In this document: piece after piece, positions 28,391-36,855 of the stretch | Layout of the letters: the number at the start of each line of letters is the position of its first letter | How positions within the stretch are numbered: position 1 is the stretch's first letter | Assembly (NCBI RefSeq): GCF_038002965.1 | Contig: NZ_JBBOOE010000001.1 | Coordinates: 1,779,001 to 1,843,000 of the forward strand | Length of the DNA stretch: 64,000 nt | Reading direction: 5' to 3' | Source: Robertmurraya sp. FSL R5-0851 | GTDB taxonomy: Bacteria > Bacillota > Bacilli > Bacillales > Cytobacillaceae | The notes under the pieces: model-generated | Databases searched by the model: none | Told to the model about the DNA's origin: nothing | The model's input: the letters and a program-made list of their open reading frames with translations, nothing else | Made by a program: the position numbers and the translations under genes

Positions 28391-29368
28391 TTAAGAAAAT
28401 GTCTCTTTTTTAACACTTATATTAGATTTTTCTCCTTTTTTCGATGAAAAACTATGCAATAGCATACCGAACATAACAATAAATAGTCCTATGGTTGCGA
28501 GTGTACTCGGTAATGGAGTGGCTAGAAGAAGGACTTCCCCTACAATAACAAAAATGACTTGGGTAGACTGTGTTGCTTCAACAGCTGCGAGTTTCTCTTG
28601 GTTATCCCTCACACGATCTGTAGCGATGAAGAATAATGTAGTGGCAATCACTCCTGAGGAGATCGCGACTATGAATGACTGGGTGATTTGCTCTGTCGAA
28701 GGCGGACCAACCTGAACATAACCAATTCCAGCGAGTAACAGCCAAAATGGAAGACTTGCAAGGGTCATACCAAATACCCTCTGAAACGTATCCAATTTCC
28801 CCCCACAAATCTCCATCATTTTTCTATTTCCCAGTGGGTAGCAAAAAGCTGCCACGAGGACAGGAAAAGTGCTGGCTATCACCATTTCGAAGGTTAAACT
28901 TTGAGCGTGCTGCCATTGAATCAGTACCACACCTATTAGAATGAAAAACGAAATGAATAAGGCTTGGATTGGTATTTGCTGTCGAACCTTGCTCGGCCCA
29001 CTGTTTGATTCCACTGTCTTATAAAAAAGGGGTCCAAGAAGTACACCTGCCACAATGGTAAGAGGCCAAGTACCAGCGACGAGCCAGCCTGGTCCGAATG
29101 CAGCAGCAAAGGTTATAGGGGCATAAAACAAAACAAATCCTACAAAGCTCCATAAAATCCAAGGAATTGGATTGGAAAGCATTTCTTTCCACATCTGTTT
29201 TAGGTTCCTTCTATACATGACGATGATTAATAAAAAGGGTACCATAAAAATGTATCTTAAAGAGGAACTCCATAGCCAGCTACCTCCTGATAGCTCCATG
29301 GAACGATTCAAAATAAAGGTAACAGCAAAAAACAAAGAAGCTAATATTCCTAAGGTAATTTCTTTCAT
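28391..29368 (-). CDS. EmrE-type multidrug resistance efflux transporter (DMT superfamily)
   Basis: 325 residues from ATG 29368 (GAGGGGATGTGCTCAT upstream), ten membrane helices. The pattern ILASLFFAVTFILNRSMEL at the start, then PITFAAAFGPGWLVAGTWPLTI near 100, matches the 'putative multidrug resistance efflux transporter' group of the drug/metabolite transporter superfamily. Two homologous five-helix halves are visible. The substrate is unknown. It is transcribed alone toward the acetyltransferase operon. Confidence 0.82.
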   Translation of the reverse strand: MKEITLGILASLFFAVTFILNRSMELSGGSWLWSSSLRYIFMVPFLLIIVMYRRNLKQMWKEMLSNPIPWILWSFVGFVLFYAPITFAAAFGPGWLVAGTWPLTIVAGVLLGPLFYKTVESNSGPSKVRQQIPIQALFISFFILIGVVLIQWQHAQSLTFEMVIASTFPVLVAAFCYPLGNRKMMEICGGKLDTFQRVFGMTLASLPFWLLLAGIGYVQVGPPSTEQITQSFIVAISSGVIATTLFFIATDRVRDNQEKLAAVEATQSTQVIFVIVGEVLLLATPLPSTLATIGLFIVMFGMLLHSFSSKKGEKSNISVKKETFS

Positions 29369-29676
29369 ATGAGCACATCCCCTCAAACATATACACATTA
29401 TAATATATAATTCTTATATAATACCATAACATTCCAAATTTTTGGAGAATTCACTTTTCCTAATAATTAGAGGTAAATGTTTAAAAGAAGGGGGGAACAT
29501 GCACGAACCTCAATAAACTTGATGATGTGAATGTTGGCATATTAAAACAATGATTGTGAAGTCGATTGACTTTTTACAAGCTACATACCCTACCAATGAG
29601 GAGTAGACAGGGACTATGAAGAGAAGGTAGAAAATCTTCAGTATAAGACAAGAATGGGTGTCAAAGAAGCTAACAG
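29369..29676 (+). other. Intergenic region, possible decayed coding remnant
   Basis: 29530-29700 contains short stretches that look protein-like in different frames (MIVKSIDFLQATYPTNEE, then DYEEKVENLQYKTRMGVKE) separated by stops. This could be a degraded gene, but I recognise no family. Promoter elements for the efflux gene probably lie near 29400-29440. Confidence 0.3.
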
Positions 29677-29702
29677 AAAAAGACTGCATTAAACAGTCTT
29701 TT
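29677..29702. terminator. Terminator after the 46-residue minus-strand gene
   Basis: AAAAAGACTG and CAGTCTTTT arms with an 7-base loop; T-runs on both strands. Confidence 0.75.
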
Positions 29703-29716
29703 CCCGTTGCTCTTTG

Positions 29717-29857
29717 TTAGTTTTGTTTTTGATTATTGCGTATGGGGACATTCTTCGGTGCTTTTGGAAAGCCATTTTTCCCCTGATCTGGTCCGGTTAA
29801 TGTGTTTCTTTGGTCAAGAGCTTTTCCACTATATTCGATTGGTCTTTCATCTGCCAT
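29717..29857 (-). CDS. 46-residue hydrophilic protein, hypothetical
   Basis: ATG 29857 follows GGGAGGTGAAGAAG on the minus strand, a near-ideal ribosome binding site. The product begins MADERPIEYSGKALDQRNTL and continues TGPDQGKNGFPKAPKNVPIR. It is Asn/Lys/Pro-rich, without cysteine or hydrophobic segments, and resembles in composition the small spore-associated proteins of Bacillus, though I cannot name the family. It is followed by its own terminator. Confidence 0.62.
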   Translation of the reverse strand: MADERPIEYSGKALDQRNTLTGPDQGKNGFPKAPKNVPIRNNQKQN

Positions 29858-29919
29858 CTTCTTCACCTCCCATTAGTAGGGTGAGTGATTAGGTATGTTT
29901 AGATACATGACTTTTGAAG

Positions 29920-30276
29920 TTATTCATCTAAATACTTTAAGTACTCATAATGCTCTGTAGCTACAGATTCAATTACTTCGCCAGCTTCATTATTATAGAT
30001 CTCATATTCCCTATAAGTTTCAATGATGTAACCATCCACGAGTTCGGTTTTTTCTAGTTTAAGCTCTAAAGAAGTAAGAACAGCCTCTTCCTCTGCGTTC
30101 TCTACATTAGAATTCGCTTCTGTTGCTCCGGGGGAGTCAGAATCCTCCACGGAAGGAATTGTAGAATACATATTTGTTCCCTCATTTGGATGAGCAAGTG
30201 GAGAGTTTGGAGATTCCAAATAAGCCACAAGTGTTATGAGAGCAATTATACTTAATATATACATATATTTTTTCAT
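29920..30276 (-). CDS. Small secreted or membrane-anchored protein, hypothetical
   Basis: 118 residues from ATG 30276 (GAAGGAG ten bases upstream). N-terminal hydrophobic helix MKKYMYILSIIALITLVAYL, then a Ser/Glu/Asn-rich linker, then a compact charged region ending REYEIYNNEAGEVIESVATE. It is likely anchored outside the membrane. No family recognised. It has its own ribosome binding site and lies next to the interrupted ATPase gene, which is transcribed away from it. Confidence 0.55.
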   Translation of the reverse strand: MKKYMYILSIIALITLVAYLESPNSPLAHPNEGTNMYSTIPSVEDSDSPGATEANSNVENAEEEAVLTSLELKLEKTELVDGYIIETYREYEIYNNEAGEVIESVATEHYEYLKYLDE

Positions 30277-30482
30277 AAATGAATAACTCCTTCTCACTAT
30301 ATCTATTAAACTATATGCAGTGTTGTTATAAATAGACCAAGCTGTTTGGCTTCATTGGAATAGTTAATTATAGAAGTTCTCTTCTTTATATTTTTAGACA
30401 GATTGACTAACAAAGGTTATTGTTGGTTCATAATAGAAGGAGGTATTATATTGTATGTATATAGGGAAGTGAAATAGAAAAC

Positions 30483-30690
30483 ATGCAAAAATCAATACGA
30501 ATTTCATCCTACAAAGAGTACGAAATCCTTGAACAGGAATTGGAAGAATTTATAGTAGAGTTTGCACCGGAAAATGTACATTTGATGATGTACTCTATTC
30601 GAGAAGCAGTAAACAATGCGTTTGAACACGGCATAAAAAATAATTTTTCATTAGCTATAACTATTACTACAGAAATAAGTGGAAATAACC
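30483..30690 (+). pseudogene. RsbW-like ATP-binding protein, 3' truncated by a transposase
   Basis: The first ~67 residues match the N-terminal half of HATPase_c_2 serine kinase/anti-sigma proteins: IRISSYKEYEILEQELEEFI, then the N-box SIREAVNNAFEHG near residue 42. The G1 box and all later ATP-binding motifs are missing. The sequence breaks at about 30690 where transposase-like coding begins in another frame, and the residual frame ends at 30701. It was probably a partner-switching regulator. No ribosome binding site close to this ATG was found. Confidence 0.65.
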
Positions 30691-32202
30691 CAAGATGTTG
30701 AACCTGATTACACTTTCCATAAAGAAGGTTGTACCGCTAATCATTTAACGCCTTTTGACAAGCCTGATGGTTTTTATAAGCAAGGCAAAACATTGAATAA
30801 TTCTCAAAGATGGCAATGCAAAGTTTGTAAGAAAAAGACAAGCATTCTACCAAACAAGCGACAATCCACAACTTATCGCCAAAAGAGAAATGATATTCTT
30901 CCAATGTTTGCGAAACTGCTTTTAAACAAAATGCCAATCAGTCGTACTTGTGATATTTTAGAAATCGGAGTCGGCACTTACTACCAAAAATTAGAATGGC
31001 TATACCGTTGTTGTTTGGAATTTTTAGAGAAGTATGAAACAACTCCTTTGGATAATATGTCATTTAAAGAAATGTGGCTAAATACCGATAAAATGCACTA
31101 TAACCTCAATAATGTTCGTAAAAAGGGGCAAGGCGGTCAAAAGTATTTTGGCTTAGAAGACAGCCAAGTACAGACATATGTAGTTGTATCAGCAGATGCA
31201 CTCTCACGATATGTATTTCGGTCTGATGTTGCTTATGATTGGGAAATGACAGTAGAGGATTTAAAATACGATACTGTCATATATAAAGAAGACCATTTGA
31301 ATGATTTTAGCAAGAAGAATAATCGTTTGGACTTTTCCTATTACCCACAAGAACCTTCACCGAAAGATACACAACAGCCACACGAATATCGAGCTGAACT
31401 AAATAATTTCAATAAAAGAATGCAGTATGTAGATGGTCTTCACGTTAATCCTACCTATACGACAATCGCCCATTATTGGCTCATTAAACAGCTTGTAAAG
31501 GCATCTGAATGGAGAATGATAAGCGATAATGATTCTTCAATCATAACGGCGTTTTTTAGAGTGTTCTCAAAGGAAGTAAGAACATACGATGCTCACCACT
31601 TTCTGTGTTCAATTGATAAGAACAAGAGTAGAAAACAATGCTTGGAAGAGTTTGACGATGCAAAATCCGATTTATTAGATTGGGGATTTCATCGAGGATA
31701 TGAAACGAAGAACTTGCGAAAATTGGCTTACCTTTCATTAAAAGAACTATTTGAAACGCATCAATTTCATAGTGAAATTAAAACACCAAAACAATCGTAT
31801 AATGTTTGGGCTAAAAATCCGATTACACACCCATTAGCATTAAGAGATAAAGGATTTCATAGAGTGGATTGCACAACTGATTTATCTTCTCTTGAACCGA
31901 AAGACATAGCGAAAATAGTAATCAATGTGAATGATAACGCCACGAATAGTTTTATCCAACAAATTCGTAGAAGATTATCTATCCTTGAAAGACCGTTAAT
32001 GACTGCAAGGGGCGATGGAAAGAGTTATATTTACGCCAACTTCAATCCAAAGTATGCTCAATACGCCTTGACCATTCTTAGAACATTTTACAACTTTTGT
32101 GAAACTTATAAATCTGCCGATGGTAAAGAACTTACTCCTGCACAAAGATTGGGTGTAACCAATAAAGTCTTTGATTTGAAAGATATTATTTATCTTAGAT
32201 AG
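30679..32202 (+). CDS. Transposase-like protein with N-terminal zinc-ribbon remnant, probably 5' truncated
   Basis: Up to 507 residues. The N-terminal part has HKEGC and QRWQCKVCKKKTS, a zinc-ribbon as in IS1/IS1595-like 'insertion element' proteins, followed by a helix-turn-helix-like stretch (MPISRTCDILEIGVGTYYQK) and a DDE-like catalytic region (acidic residues in WLNTDKMHY, ISDNDSSI and later glutamates). The ATG/GTG used lies inside the ATPase remnant and is not preceded by a ribosome binding site, so the true N-terminus has probably been lost. Codon usage and composition differ little from the neighbours. I cannot assign an IS family with confidence. Confidence 0.55.
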   Translation: MEITQDVEPDYTFHKEGCTANHLTPFDKPDGFYKQGKTLNNSQRWQCKVCKKKTSILPNKRQSTTYRQKRNDILPMFAKLLLNKMPISRTCDILEIGVGTYYQKLEWLYRCCLEFLEKYETTPLDNMSFKEMWLNTDKMHYNLNNVRKKGQGGQKYFGLEDSQVQTYVVVSADALSRYVFRSDVAYDWEMTVEDLKYDTVIYKEDHLNDFSKKNNRLDFSYYPQEPSPKDTQQPHEYRAELNNFNKRMQYVDGLHVNPTYTTIAHYWLIKQLVKASEWRMISDNDSSIITAFFRVFSKEVRTYDAHHFLCSIDKNKSRKQCLEEFDDAKSDLLDWGFHRGYETKNLRKLAYLSLKELFETHQFHSEIKTPKQSYNVWAKNPITHPLALRDKGFHRVDCTTDLSSLEPKDIAKIVINVNDNATNSFIQQIRRRLSILERPLMTARGDGKSYIYANFNPKYAQYALTILRTFYNFCETYKSADGKELTPAQRLGVTNKVFDLKDIIYLR

Positions 32203-32298
32203 TTCTCTATTTCAATATAAAATAGGAGAATCTTATTTTTATGTTAAAATAAAATTATAGAATATTGAAAATTGTATAGAATCAATTAGGCAAAAATA
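30691..32298 (+). mobile_element. Partial insertion element carrying the zinc-ribbon transposase
   Basis: Bounded on the left by the break in the RsbW-like gene (~30690) and on the right by the start of the next IS at 32299. Terminal inverted repeats were not found, consistent with a truncated copy. Boundaries are approximate. Confidence 0.45.
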
Positions 32299-32369
32299 GG
32301 TAGTGTCAAAAGTTCTATGAAAACTATGTAAAGTATTAGATCACTTCCATTGGGGGGACGTGAGGCCCC

Positions 32370-32520
32370 GCAATCGCTCTTGACAAACAGTCGAAAAAGG
32401 TTGCGATAAAAGTATCAAGGGCGATGGGAACAAAAGTAGGCATGACAAATAACCCTTGACCATTACCAATTTTAACCTTTTTCTCCATTCGGTTTGTCAA
32501 GAGTTCGCTTCGCCGATTAC
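32370..32520. other. Nested-stem structured element of IS copy 1
   Basis: Four nested stems: GCAATCG (32370) with CGATTAC (32514, one mismatch); CTCTTGACAAAC (32377-32388) with GTTTGTCAAGAG (32492-32503); GAAAAAGGTT (32393-32402) with AACCTTTTTC (32474-32483); TCAAGGG (32415-32421) with CCCTTGA (32453-32459). The terminal loop carries GGGAACAAAAGTAGGCAT. The same architecture recurs in IS copy 2 with different middle-stem sequence. Confidence 0.7.
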
Positions 32521-32553
32521 TGAATAGCCCAAGGGGCTCAGCTAAACAAAAAG

Positions 32554-33993
32554 TTAGGCGGTTTGCTGCTCGATAATCCAGTTTTGTGCTAACTCAATCA
32601 GTTTTGTCCAACGTGCTGGCATTGTCGGAAGCCCTGATAATTCTGGGTTCACGACAGGTACCTTACCTTCCAAGGTGGCGTGCGGCCTTAAAAAGTTAAA
32701 GTAAGCCACAAATAAGGTGACAAAAGAAACCGACCCTTGTTGCGAGCCAAAGCCATGAGTGGAGCGATAATTGCCTTTAAATGTTCGATTCAGTCTCTCG
32801 ATTACCTGTTTTAAAGGTCTATATTCAGTTGAAACTGGGTCATCATTTGTAAGCCCGATTACTTGCTTCACATCAAACGAAATGTCATGTTGTGCGAAAA
32901 AGTGTTGAGCTAGTAGGTAGATTGGATTTCCATCTACTACGAAAGTTAGGTCTTTCGGGATCTCCTTCATCTTTACTAACACTTCATCTATCGCACGAAT
33001 GGCTGACGCTGTATCTCGATTAGGAGACACCGGATAGGAAAGAATGATCTTTTTAACCGCATCAAAAAAGAAAAATAAATAATGCCAGCGTCCACCGACT
33101 CGAATATAAGTTTCGTCACCACAGAATTGGTCGGAAAGCTCATACGGATAGTAATCCACATATGGCTTAAGCATAAGAGCCACGCTATTTTCGTAGTTCA
33201 ATATCGTTTGGTGGGAAATAGCCACACCATGAACATCCTGCATAATGGCAGCTGTCCTACGGGCCGAAAGGCCGTAGTTAACATGGTAGGTTAATATCAA
33301 ACCTAATGTATGTGGTGAAGCATAAATCCTAGACAAATCTACTGCTGGTAGTTCAGGCGTTTGCTTGGCCAAAGGTAGAAAATCAATATGAAACTGCCGA
33401 AAGATATATCTTATTTTAAATGCTTGAGGATCTTTCTTAAATCGTGTCTTCTCTTTGGAGGACATCGCTTTAAGGTTTCTTTGGTAAAAAGAACAGTTGT
33501 TGTTTTTGCATTTGTAGACGAAAAAGTCTTTTCTATCCTTAATTTTATCGAGTGATTTTGAACAATGAGGACACTTTAAAATGGCCTCTTTTGAAAAACG
33601 ATTTTTATCACTGAAAAGACACGAACACACCTTACACTGAAATTGACCTTTATCTCCGTTATTGGCATAAAGATAGTCCGACGGAGCACCACACTTAGGA
33701 CAATTCATTGATTTAGGTACAACAGTCTTGGAATTAGATCGCCTTTGAACAGGTTTTAGTGACTTACCGTGTTCGTTGAAATACTCCTTCAAAAGAGTTT
33801 TGTAATCAAGTTTTTCCAGTGGTTCGATTATCGGAAGATCATCTACCTGGAGTTTTCGATAGGGTTTATTCACAGGTTGCTCTGTTGGTTTTTCAAACAT
33901 GTTTTTTCCGATAAGTAGGGTAAGCAATGTTCGAATGATTTGTTCTTGGTACTTAATAAAAGTTAATAAATAGGTTATAATTTGAGGGTACAA
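32554..33993 (-). CDS. Transposase of IS copy 1 (zinc-ribbon plus DDE domain)
   Basis: 479 residues from TTG 33993 (AGGAAGTGACAAG upstream, conserved in copy 2). Two or three CxxC zinc-ribbon units near residues 98-170 (CPKCGAP, CKVCSCLF, CPHCSKS, CKNNNC) are followed by a helical region and an IS6/rve-like DDE domain: first Asp in FCGDETYIRVGGRWHYLFFF, second in FVVDGNPIY, Glu in QVIERLNRTFKGNYRS. The frame is intact. It is about 85-90% identical by eye to the copy 2 protein. The family assignment beyond 'DDE, IS6-like core' is uncertain. Confidence 0.82.
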   Translation of the reverse strand: MYPQIITYLLTFIKYQEQIIRTLLTLLIGKNMFEKPTEQPVNKPYRKLQVDDLPIIEPLEKLDYKTLLKEYFNEHGKSLKPVQRRSNSKTVVPKSMNCPKCGAPSDYLYANNGDKGQFQCKVCSCLFSDKNRFSKEAILKCPHCSKSLDKIKDRKDFFVYKCKNNNCSFYQRNLKAMSSKEKTRFKKDPQAFKIRYIFRQFHIDFLPLAKQTPELPAVDLSRIYASPHTLGLILTYHVNYGLSARRTAAIMQDVHGVAISHQTILNYENSVALMLKPYVDYYPYELSDQFCGDETYIRVGGRWHYLFFFFDAVKKIILSYPVSPNRDTASAIRAIDEVLVKMKEIPKDLTFVVDGNPIYLLAQHFFAQHDISFDVKQVIGLTNDDPVSTEYRPLKQVIERLNRTFKGNYRSTHGFGSQQGSVSFVTLFVAYFNFLRPHATLEGKVPVVNPELSGLPTMPARWTKLIELAQNWIIEQQTA

Positions 33994-34134
33994 CTTGTCA
34001 CTTCCTTTTTAGGTTGGTGTTTGGTGTGGTAACCTCACTATTTCCTAAAATTCAGGGGGTGGCAATTTTTTTGCTCAAAAAGCCCTCTATCAAGGTATTT
34101 TATAGCCTATTTACTATAAAAGTTTTGACAATAC

Positions 34135-34143
34135 GTGGGCGAC
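34135..34143 (+). repeat. Left target-site duplication of IS copy 2
   Basis: GTGGGCGAC, identical to 35981-35989 on the far side of copy 2. Eight bases (TGGGCGAC) if the element ends in G. Confidence 0.65.
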
Positions 34144-34216
34144 GGTAGTGTCAAAAGATTTATGAAAACTACCTAAAGGGTTAGTTTCTCTCCTATTTAC
34201 TGGATGGAGATGCGCC

Positions 34217-34366
34217 GCAATCGCTCTTGACAAACACGCCAATGGTTTGAGGATTGTTTAACAAGGGCGAAGGGAACAAAAGAAGGCATACCAAATAAGC
34301 CCTTGGTTGTTTCCATTTTAAACCATTGGCAAGTTCGGTTTGTCAAGAGTTCGCTCCGCCGATTGC
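34217..34366. other. Nested-stem structured element of IS copy 2
   Basis: GCAATCG (34217-34223) with CGATTGC (34360-34366); CTCTTGACAAAC (34224-34235) with GTTTGTCAAGAG (34338-34349); GCCAATGGTTT (34238-34248) with AAACCATTGGC (34320-34330); CAAGGGC (34262-34268) with GCCCTTG (34299-34305). The loop carries GGGAACAAAAGAAGGCAT. The second-from-inside stem is unrelated in sequence to that of copy 1 yet pairs perfectly in both. Confidence 0.72.
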
Positions 34367-34399
34367 TGAATTAGCTTAAGGGCTCAGCTAAACAAAAAG

Positions 34400-35839
34400 T
34401 TAGGCTTGTCTTTGCTCTACTATCCATTGTTGTGCTAATCCAATGAGCTTTGTCCAACGTGCTGGCATTGTTGGAAGCCCCTTGAGTTCTGGATTCACTA
34501 CGGGCACTTTTCCTTCTAAGGCGGCATGCGGACGCAAAAAGTTAAAGTAGGCCGTAAATAAGGTGACGTATGAAATGGAACCATGTTCAGAGCCGAATCC
34601 ATGAGTGGAGCGATAATTGCCCTTAAAGGTGCGGTTAAGTCTCTCAATTATTTGTTTCAGTGGTCTATATTCGGTCGAAACAGGGTCCTCATTGGTTAAT
34701 CCAATGACCTGCTTCACATCGAATGAAATCCCATGTTGAGCGAAGAAATGTTGGGCTAAAAGATAGATTGGATTCCCGTCTACCACAAAGGTCAGATTTT
34801 CTGGAATCTCTTTCATCTTGATTAAGACCTCATCAATTGCTCGAATGGCTGTTGCTGTGTCTCGATTAGGCGACACCGGATACGAAAGAATAATCTTTTT
34901 CACGGCGTCAAAAAAGAAAAATAAATAATGCCATCGACCGTTTACTCTGATATACGTTTCATCACCGCAGAATTGGTCTGAAAGTTCATAGGGATAGTGA
35001 TCCACATAAGGTTTAAGTAATAAAGCTACGCTATTTTCGTAGTTCAATACAGTCTGATGTGAAATCATCACTCCGTGTACGTCCTGCATAATCGCAGCTG
35101 TTTTACGGGCCGAAAGGCCATAGTTTACATGATAGGTTAGGATCAATCCTAATGTATGTGGGGATGCATAAATCTTTGATAAGTCCACGGCCGGCAGTTC
35201 TGGTGATTCCTTGGATAACGGCTGGAAATCGATATAAAACTGACGGAAAATGTATCTCAATTTAAATGCTTGAGGGTCCTTTTTGAACCTTTTCTTTTCT
35301 TTTGAAGTCATCCCATTGAGCTTCTTTTGATAATAAAAACAGTCATTGTTCTTGCACTTAAACACGTGAAAATCTTTTCTTTCTTTTATTTTCTCGAGAG
35401 TCTTGGAACAATGAGGACACTTCAGGATGGCCTCCTTAGAGTAACGGTTCTTTTCACTGAAAAGTTCTGTACACACCTTGCATTGATACTGACCTTTATC
35501 TCCATTGTTGGCATAAAGATAATCCGATGGAGCACCACACTTTGGACAGTTCATGGCTTTAGGTACGGAAACTTTTGCATTCTTACGCCTTTGAACAGGT
35601 TTAAGTGGTTTCCCGTTCTTCTCTAGATATTCACTAAGAAGAACTCGATAATCAAGCTGTTCCAGAACTTCAATGACCGGAAGGTCGTCCACTTGAAGTT
35701 TTCGATATGGTTTATTTACGGGCTGTTCAGTAGGCTTATCAAACATACTCTTACCAATCAATAAAGTAAGCAATGTTCGAATGAGTTGTTCTTGATAGTT
35801 TATAAAAGTTAATAAATAGGTTATAATTTGAGGGTACAA
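34400..35839 (-). CDS. Transposase of IS copy 2 (zinc-ribbon plus DDE domain)
   Basis: 479 residues from TTG 35839, the same start as in copy 1 (AAGGAAGTGACAAT upstream); the frame to 35884 is only an extension. Zinc-ribbon cysteines and the DDE residues (GDETYIRVNG, FVVDGNPIY, QIIERLNRTFKG) are all intact. Differences from copy 1 are scattered substitutions (for example YLEKNGKPLKPVQRRKNAK), so the two copies are old relatives, not a recent tandem duplication. Confidence 0.82.
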   Translation of the reverse strand: MYPQIITYLLTFINYQEQLIRTLLTLLIGKSMFDKPTEQPVNKPYRKLQVDDLPVIEVLEQLDYRVLLSEYLEKNGKPLKPVQRRKNAKVSVPKAMNCPKCGAPSDYLYANNGDKGQYQCKVCTELFSEKNRYSKEAILKCPHCSKTLEKIKERKDFHVFKCKNNDCFYYQKKLNGMTSKEKKRFKKDPQAFKLRYIFRQFYIDFQPLSKESPELPAVDLSKIYASPHTLGLILTYHVNYGLSARKTAAIMQDVHGVMISHQTVLNYENSVALLLKPYVDHYPYELSDQFCGDETYIRVNGRWHYLFFFFDAVKKIILSYPVSPNRDTATAIRAIDEVLIKMKEIPENLTFVVDGNPIYLLAQHFFAQHGISFDVKQVIGLTNEDPVSTEYRPLKQIIERLNRTFKGNYRSTHGFGSEHGSISYVTLFTAYFNFLRPHAALEGKVPVVNPELKGLPTMPARWTKLIGLAQQWIVEQRQA

Positions 35840-35980
35840 ATTGTCACTTCCTTTTCTAGGTTGTTGAGAGTGTCGTAACCTCAATTATCCTTAGAATTCA
35901 GGGGGTGGCAATTTTTTTGCTTATAAAGCCCTCTTAGATAGGATTTAATAACCTATTTACTATAAAAGTTTTGACAATAC

Positions 35981-35989
35981 GTGGGCGAC
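35981..35989 (+). repeat. Right target-site duplication of IS copy 2
   Basis: GTGGGCGAC, matching 34135-34143. Confidence 0.65.
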
Positions 35990-36459
35990 CAAGGGGGTAA
36001 AAGCATGATTTCTATAGGGATGAGTTTAATAATGGTTGGCCAGGGGATCTGCCCCGTAATAGCTAACATGGATTTTGTTAACCACTCAGATTTTTGAAGT
36101 CCACCATTTTTGATAATAAATGATTTTGCCCTCTGCAGAACATCCGAATCCTTTGGTAAGTAACCAGAATAAAGTAGTGCAAAATAACATTCGATTGTAT
36201 TAGATAAGTTACCAAATCTTTCATCATAATAAAGTTTCCATGAGCCGTTATTCTCTTGCTTTTTACATATCTCATGCACCAGTCGTTTTATAAGCGCCTC
36301 CTCTGATTGGATGTCCAATGACCGTAACAATATGATCATATAGGCATTTGTCATTAAACTACCTTCAAAACAAAACTTCCACGAACCATCTCTTTTCTGC
36401 TTATCTCTCAGGCTTGCGATTAAATGATCTTTCGTCTTCATTATTTTTTCACTTCTCAT
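35982..36459 (-). pseudogene. sqhC: Squalene-hopene/sporulenol cyclase, N-terminal fragment cut by IS copy 2
   Basis: From ATG 36459 (AGAGG nine bases upstream) about 160 residues match the N-terminus of Bacillus SqhC: DKQKRDGSWKFCFEGSLMTN near residue 20, KKQENNGSWKLYYDERFGNL (a QW-type repeat) near 68, and SNTIECYFALLYSGY near 90. The homology ends at LPPWSP, exactly at the IS target site, and the frame then runs a few codons into the IS and stops at 35953. A full enzyme has ~630 residues with the DxDD catalytic motif, all missing here. The cell has lost this cyclase unless another copy exists. Confidence 0.88.
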
Positions 36460-36606
36460 TAGCACCACACCTCTGTTCGAGATTGTCAGTTAAAAATATG
36501 AAGCTAGATAAGAAAACATACGATTTGAATGGAAAGAACTTTTTAGACATAGTGACAAGCGGTATTCGAGTATACTTTATAAACTGGGTAAAAAGAGGTG
36601 GGAATT

Positions 36607-36855
36607 ATGGCTAACCAGCCGAAACAAGTATTTACTCACATGAAAACGTACCAACCCTACCATAGTCCATTTGATCCTTGTCGTCCGATTGGGGTTAAGT
36701 TTTACTCAACGCCTCCAAATCTATATGTAGGATTTCAACCCCCTAATCTTCAGCAATTTTCACCAAAAGAAGCGCTATTAAAAGGCACCCTTTGGCCTAT
36801 TTTTTACGATTATTATGAAAACCCTTATGAAGCAAAAAGGGGGCAGGAGAAGTGA
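36607..36855 (+). CDS. cotJA: Spore coat associated protein CotJA
   Basis: 82 residues from ATG 36607 (AAGAGGTGGGAATT upstream). CotJA signature: TYQPYHSPFDPCRPIGVKFY, then STPPNLYVGFQPPNLQQFSP and GTLWPIFYDYYE. It is a small component of the forespore-side coat, expressed in the mother cell under sigma-E in B. subtilis. First gene of cotJABC; its stop overlaps the cotJB start (GTGA). It is divergent from the sqhC fragment. Confidence 0.92.
   Translation: MANQPKQVFTHMKTYQPYHSPFDPCRPIGVKFYSTPPNLYVGFQPPNLQQFSPKEALLKGTLWPIFYDYYENPYEAKRGQEK

Larger units (their letters stand above)
32299..34135 (-). mobile_element. IS copy 1 (DDE transposase, zinc-ribbon type)
   Basis: 1.84-kb element. Left end GGTAGTGTCAAAAGTT; right end, read inward on the minus strand, CGTATTGTCAAAACTT, so imperfect terminal inverted repeats of about 16 bp. 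It contains one transposase gene on the minus strand and a ~150-nt structured region beyond its 3' end. It abuts copy 2 with only TGGGCGAC between them. The left flank (CAAAAATA) does not repeat the right flank, so a deletion has occurred on that side. Confidence 0.78.
34144..35981 (-). mobile_element. IS copy 2, inserted in sqhC
   Basis: 1.84 kb, same organisation as copy 1: GGTAGTGTCAAAAG at the left, TTTTGACAATAC at the right, transposase on the minus strand and a structured region at its 3' end. It is flanked by direct repeats GTGGGCGAC. On the right, the repeat is in frame within the sqhC reading frame (TGG TCG CCC AC), showing that the insertion hit this gene. On the left lies IS copy 1 rather than the rest of sqhC. 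Confidence 0.8.

Noticed and set aside
29490..29700. Possible small gene on the plus strand
   Set aside because: Protein-like pieces fall in different frames with stops between and no family could be recognised; recorded only as an intergenic remnant.
36540..36600. Sigma-E promoter for cotJABC
   Set aside because: CATAGT and TATACTTT resemble the -35 and -10 boxes but their spacing (about 17) is too long for sigma-E, so no call was made.
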